A stretch of DNA of 7,832 nt, taken from positions 1 through 7,832 of the forward strand of contig DXXQ01000040.1 in NCBI GenBank assembly GCA_019416265.1. The letters run 5' to 3'. This stretch comes from Clostridiales bacterium. Its GTDB lineage: Bacteria > Bacillota > Clostridia > Lachnospirales > Lachnospiraceae. Each line of letters opens with the position of its first letter. The first letter of the stretch is position 1. Below are positions 5,374 through 7,832 of the stretch, piece by piece. The notes under the pieces are model-generated. The model made no database searches, was not told the DNA's origin, and saw nothing but the letters and a program-made list of their open reading frames with translations. The translations under genes and the position numbers were made by a program.

Positions 5374-6481
5374 AACTTTTTTTACACAGTTTCCCCATTT
5401 TTTCCGCCTCATCCATAAGACGCTCATTTCCACGGTTCATTGTACCGAATTCATCTATACAGCAGATCACCTCTGTACACTTTTTCATTTCCTCCAGAGC
5501 CTTCCTGTACGCAGCTTCTCCAACAGGCTCAAAGGCCTCCTCTGTGATCACCTCACAGGCCAGATCCTTCGCCACCTGATAATCAACGTCATTCTTGTGA
5601 AGCACTCCCGTCACAAAGGGGATGCCCTGCCTCAGAAGCTTTCTGTAAAGAGACGAAGCCGTTCCGTTTCCTCCGATGATAAACACCTTAGGCTCTCCCC
5701 TTGGCGGCTCCAGCTCAATACAGCCGAAGGCCGCATTATAGCTTCCCTTTGTAATTCCGTACAGCTCCCTGATATATTCCGAGGTAAAAATCTCCTCCGG
5801 CGTACCGTACCGTTCAATATATTCTCCGTGAACGCAGATAACCTTATCTGAAATTTTCTGGGCCAGATCAAGCTCATGAAGAGACATGATCACAGCCACC
5901 TTCTGCTCCAGAACCATGTTTTTCAATATAGCCAGAAGCTCCAGCTTATGACGGATATCAAGGAAAGAGGTCGGCTCGTCCAGTATAATGATCTCCGGTT
6001 CCTGGCAGATTGCCCGGGCAAGAAGGATCCTCTGTCTCTGCCCGTCGCTGATCGCTGTGAAATCTCTGTCCTTTAACTCCCATGCGTGTACCATCTCCAT
6101 GGCAGAGCGCACCTTTTTTCTGTCTTCTGCAGAAAGGATTCCCAGTGTCCCTGTATAAGGGTAACGTCCGGTGGAAACCACATCCTCACAGGTCATAAGC
6201 TCCGGGCGCATACGCTCTGTGAGAACAACGGAAAGCTTTCTGGAAACCTCTTTATAGGTCATCCTGTTAAGAGCCTCCTTATCCAGATATACAGCGCCGC
6301 CGATCGTCTTAAGCTGTCTTGTGATACTTTTAAGAATCGTGGATTTTCCCGCCCCGTTTGGCCCGATAAGGGTAAGGATCTCTCCTCTGTTAAGTTCAAT
6401 CTCAATATTTTTGATCAAAGGCTTCCCGTCGTATCCTACTGTCAGCCTGTCCGTGTAAAAAAAATACGGCTGCATTTTCAT
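5369..6481 (-). CDS. ABC importer ATPase (iron-complex/cobalamin type) with C-terminal extra domain
   Basis: Cytoplasmic ATPase of a FecE/BtuD-type importer that powers uptake through the adjacent permease. In its 370 residues, the ABC domain occupies about 1-255: Walker A GPNGAGKST (40-48), signature region ISDGQRQRILLARA (144-157), Walker B IIILDEP (164-170), D-loop SFLD (172-175) and switch His202 in SLHELD. The Q-loop region reads VVLTE (85-89), lacking the usual glutamine. The family is normally about 250-270 residues. Residues 264-370 form an extra alpha/beta-looking domain beginning KVFIIGGNGTASS, a glycine-rich beta-turn-alpha start, with a second strand EVICCI (337-342). Similar long C-terminal extensions are recalled in some archaeal BtuD-like proteins. 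Start ATG 6481 follows an AGAAGGG site, 15 nt after the permease stop. Substrate (corrinoid, siderophore or heme) cannot be decided. Confidence 0.9.
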   Translation of the reverse strand: MKMQPYFFYTDRLTVGYDGKPLIKNIEIELNRGEILTLIGPNGAGKSTILKSITRQLKTIGGAVYLDKEALNRMTYKEVSRKLSVVLTERMRPELMTCEDVVSTGRYPYTGTLGILSAEDRKKVRSAMEMVHAWELKDRDFTAISDGQRQRILLARAICQEPEIIILDEPTSFLDIRHKLELLAILKNMVLEQKVAVIMSLHELDLAQKISDKVICVHGEYIERYGTPEEIFTSEYIRELYGITKGSYNAAFGCIELEPPRGEPKVFIIGGNGTASSLYRKLLRQGIPFVTGVLHKNDVDYQVAKDLACEVITEEAFEPVGEAAYRKALEEMKKCTEVICCIDEFGTMNRGNERLMDEAEKMGKLCKKSF

Positions 6482-6496
6482 CCCTGCCCTTCTAAA

Positions 6497-7516
6497 CTAT
6501 ATCCTCTGCTGCCTGCGGATCATAATATAGATCACCACAGGCGCTCCAAAAATCGCCGTAACGGAGCTGATACTCAGCTCTGTGGGCGCAAAAACCGTTC
6601 TTGCGATGAGATCACAGAAAAGGCAGAATACCGCTCCTCCCAGGAAGCATGCAGGCATCACAAGGATCGGCTTTGCCGTTTTCAGCAGACTCTTTGCAAT
6701 ATGGGGAACTGCGATCCCCACAAAGGAAATAGGGCCTGCAAAGGCCGTCACACAGGCAGACAGAACACTGGACAAAAGAATCAGGGCTATCCTGAACATT
6801 TTTATATTTACCCCCATATTCTGGGCGTAAACCTCTCCCAGCTGATAGGCTCCGATCGGTTTTGACATCAGAAAGGTCAGAACGAGAGTCACTGAGATCA
6901 CGGATGCCATCACCCCTACATTTTCCCAGTTCATTCCGGAAAAGCTTCCCATAGACCAGTTGTGAAGGTTTACAATATTGGAATCGTCTGCAAAGGTCAC
7001 CACGAAATCCGTGATGGCAGAACAGATATAGCCGATCATCACCCCGCTTATGACAAGCATGGACATTTTATGTACCTTCCTGGAAATCAAAAGAATAAAT
7101 CCCATGGAGATCATCGCCCCCAGAAAAGCGGCAATGATCATGGCGCCGGAACTCAGGATCACAGATTTACTCAGGAAAAAAATCATTACAAGGGATACCA
7201 CCAGCTTGGCTCCCGAAGAGATTCCAAGGACAAAGGGTCCTGCAATGGGATTTCCGAAAAAGGTCTGGAGGAGAAATCCCGATACGGACAGCGCCCCTCC
7301 CAGGACAATGACCGCCAGAATACGGGGCAGACGGATCTCCCAGATTATGTTATAGGACACCTCATCTCCCTTTCCTCGGAAAACAATGTCAAAAATATCA
7401 GAAACGGAGAGGTCAATACTGCCTGAATTCACGTTCCATACAAACAAAACTGCCAGAAGGACAGTCAGTATTATAAATGCAGATACATATCTGCCCACAC
7501 GTTTTTTTTCCGCCAT
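6497..7516 (-). CDS. FecCD/BtuC-family ABC importer permease
   Basis: Integral membrane subunit of an iron-complex or cobalamin importer, presumably a homodimer since only one permease gene is present. The 339 residues contain about nine to ten hydrophobic segments, starting at 11-29 and ending at about 317-334. Family motifs are RLPR (62-65), NPIAGPFVLGISSGA (89-103), LHNWSMGSFSG (184-194) and GPISFVGIAVPHIAK (261-275), the last near the site that couples to the ATPase. ELSISSVTAIFGAP near the end is the typical FecCD C-terminal element. ATG 7516 has AGGAG (7529-7525) 8 nt upstream. It sits 32 nt after the binding-protein gene and 15 nt before the ATPase, a classic importer operon. Fur or corrinoid control would act at a promoter outside the window. 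Confidence 0.94.
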   Translation of the reverse strand: MAEKKRVGRYVSAFIILTVLLAVLFVWNVNSGSIDLSVSDIFDIVFRGKGDEVSYNIIWEIRLPRILAVIVLGGALSVSGFLLQTFFGNPIAGPFVLGISSGAKLVVSLVMIFFLSKSVILSSGAMIIAAFLGAMISMGFILLISRKVHKMSMLVISGVMIGYICSAITDFVVTFADDSNIVNLHNWSMGSFSGMNWENVGVMASVISVTLVLTFLMSKPIGAYQLGEVYAQNMGVNIKMFRIALILLSSVLSACVTAFAGPISFVGIAVPHIAKSLLKTAKPILVMPACFLGGAVFCLFCDLIARTVFAPTELSISSVTAIFGAPVVIYIMIRRQQRI

Positions 7517-7548
7517 ATTGCACTCTCCTCTTATTCTCTTCTGTACTG

Positions 7549-7832
7549 CTATTTTATTTTGTGCATATAAGTAAACCCTTCCGCATCAGGATCCCCCGTC
7601 AGCATGGAATGAATGTCCTCGATCATAGTGCCAAGGCCTGTGCTTTCCTGAAAAAGGTTTTTGCCGGTACACCACACATTTCCTTCCTTCACAGCCTTAA
7701 AATCCTTCAGAAGACTGCTCTTGGACAAAAGCTCCGAAACTTCGGAAAGCTCTCCGTCAATGGTGCTGTTGTAAATAAGATAATCCGCATTTTGAGCCTT
7801 TGCGTAAAATTCTTCCATCTGCATGTTCATGG
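7549..7832 (-). CDS. ABC importer substrate-binding protein, C-terminal fragment (window edge)
   Basis: Only the last 94 or so codons are inside the window, and the frame stays open to the edge. The fragment reads as the C-terminal lobe of a FecB/BtuF-like (class III) binding protein: ADYLIYNSTIDG, a helix with SELLSKSSLLKDF, then AVKEGNVWCTGKNLF and the closing helix TGLGTMIEDIHSML. 'Residue-AVKEGNVW' before the last helix is the usual pattern in iron-complex and cobalamin binding proteins. In Gram-positives such proteins are lipoproteins on the outer face of the membrane; the signal peptide would lie outside the window. It is the first visible gene of the importer operon. ATG 7830 is an internal methionine, not a demonstrated start. 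Confidence 0.85.
   Translation of the reverse strand, partial: MNMQMEEFYAKAQNADYLIYNSTIDGELSEVSELLSKSSLLKDFKAVKEGNVWCTGKNLFQESTGLGTMIEDIHSMLTGDPDAEGFTYMHKIK

Noticed and set aside
5291..5374. Frameshift at the A7/T5 run extending the ATPase by about 20 codons
   Set aside because: A shift at the run near 5380 would read on to about 5300, but the added residues look like non-coding promoter sequence and no stimulatory structure is evident.
6086..6865. Plus-strand open frame of 259 codons opposite the ATPase and permease
   Set aside because: Antisense to two well-supported ABC genes, with a low-complexity, basic, cysteine/histidine-rich translation typical of a shadow frame.
7549..7830. ATG 7830 as the start of a small separate protein
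   Set aside because: The frame stays open past the window edge, and the sequence is the C-terminal part of a much longer binding-protein family.
1..7832. A new defence, toxin-antitoxin or mobile system
   Set aside because: Every gene in the window belongs to a known metabolic or transport family, with no transposase, integrase, nuclease, repeat array or orphan gene cluster.

Overview
The window looks like chromosomal DNA from a low-to-moderate GC Firmicute, most likely a gut-type Clostridium (Lachnospiraceae-like). This is an inference from several things seen together: strong GGAGG/GAGGAG ribosome sites, a fungal/archaeal-class aspartate-semialdehyde dehydrogenase, QueH rather than QueG, a type II-like phosphatidylserine decarboxylase, and a selenocysteine-containing SelD. 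All supported genes lie on the minus strand, so the window is described here in transcription order, from high to low coordinates.

7832 to 5230: an iron-complex/cobalamin-type ABC importer. It comprises the C-terminal end of a substrate-binding protein (cut by the window edge), a FecCD/BtuC-family permease, and an ATPase with an extra C-terminal alpha/beta domain of about 105 residues. The genes are 15 to 32 nt apart and read as one operon. It ends about 80 nt after the ATPase stop at a strong intrinsic terminator (13-bp stem followed by seven T). The terminator also sits in the leader of the next gene, and promoter-like sequences lie upstream of it.

5200 to 3718: psd (phosphatidylserine decarboxylase, phosphatidylethanolamine synthesis) and queH (epoxyqueuosine reductase, last step of tRNA queuosine synthesis). 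They overlap by 62 nt and are probably translated together, although their functions are unrelated.

3584 to 946: argH (last step of arginine synthesis) and asd (branch point to lysine/diaminopimelate, threonine and methionine). Each is preceded by its own intergenic region. The asd promoter region holds three ATGCAA half-sites in alternating orientation, a plausible operator.

828 to 1: selD (selenophosphate synthetase), cut by the window edge at its C-terminus. Its catalytic position is an in-frame UGA followed at once by a hairpin that can act as a bacterial SECIS element, so SelD is itself a selenoprotein. UGA serves as an ordinary stop for argH and the ATPase in the same window, so the recoding is specific to this context.

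No mobile element, CRISPR array, rRNA or tRNA gene was seen, and no stretch over 300 bases lacks a gene. This is mostly housekeeping DNA. The most notable points are the UGA-encoded SelD, the fused ATPase domain, and the regulatory structures upstream of psd and asd. I did not find a convincing new multi-gene system.
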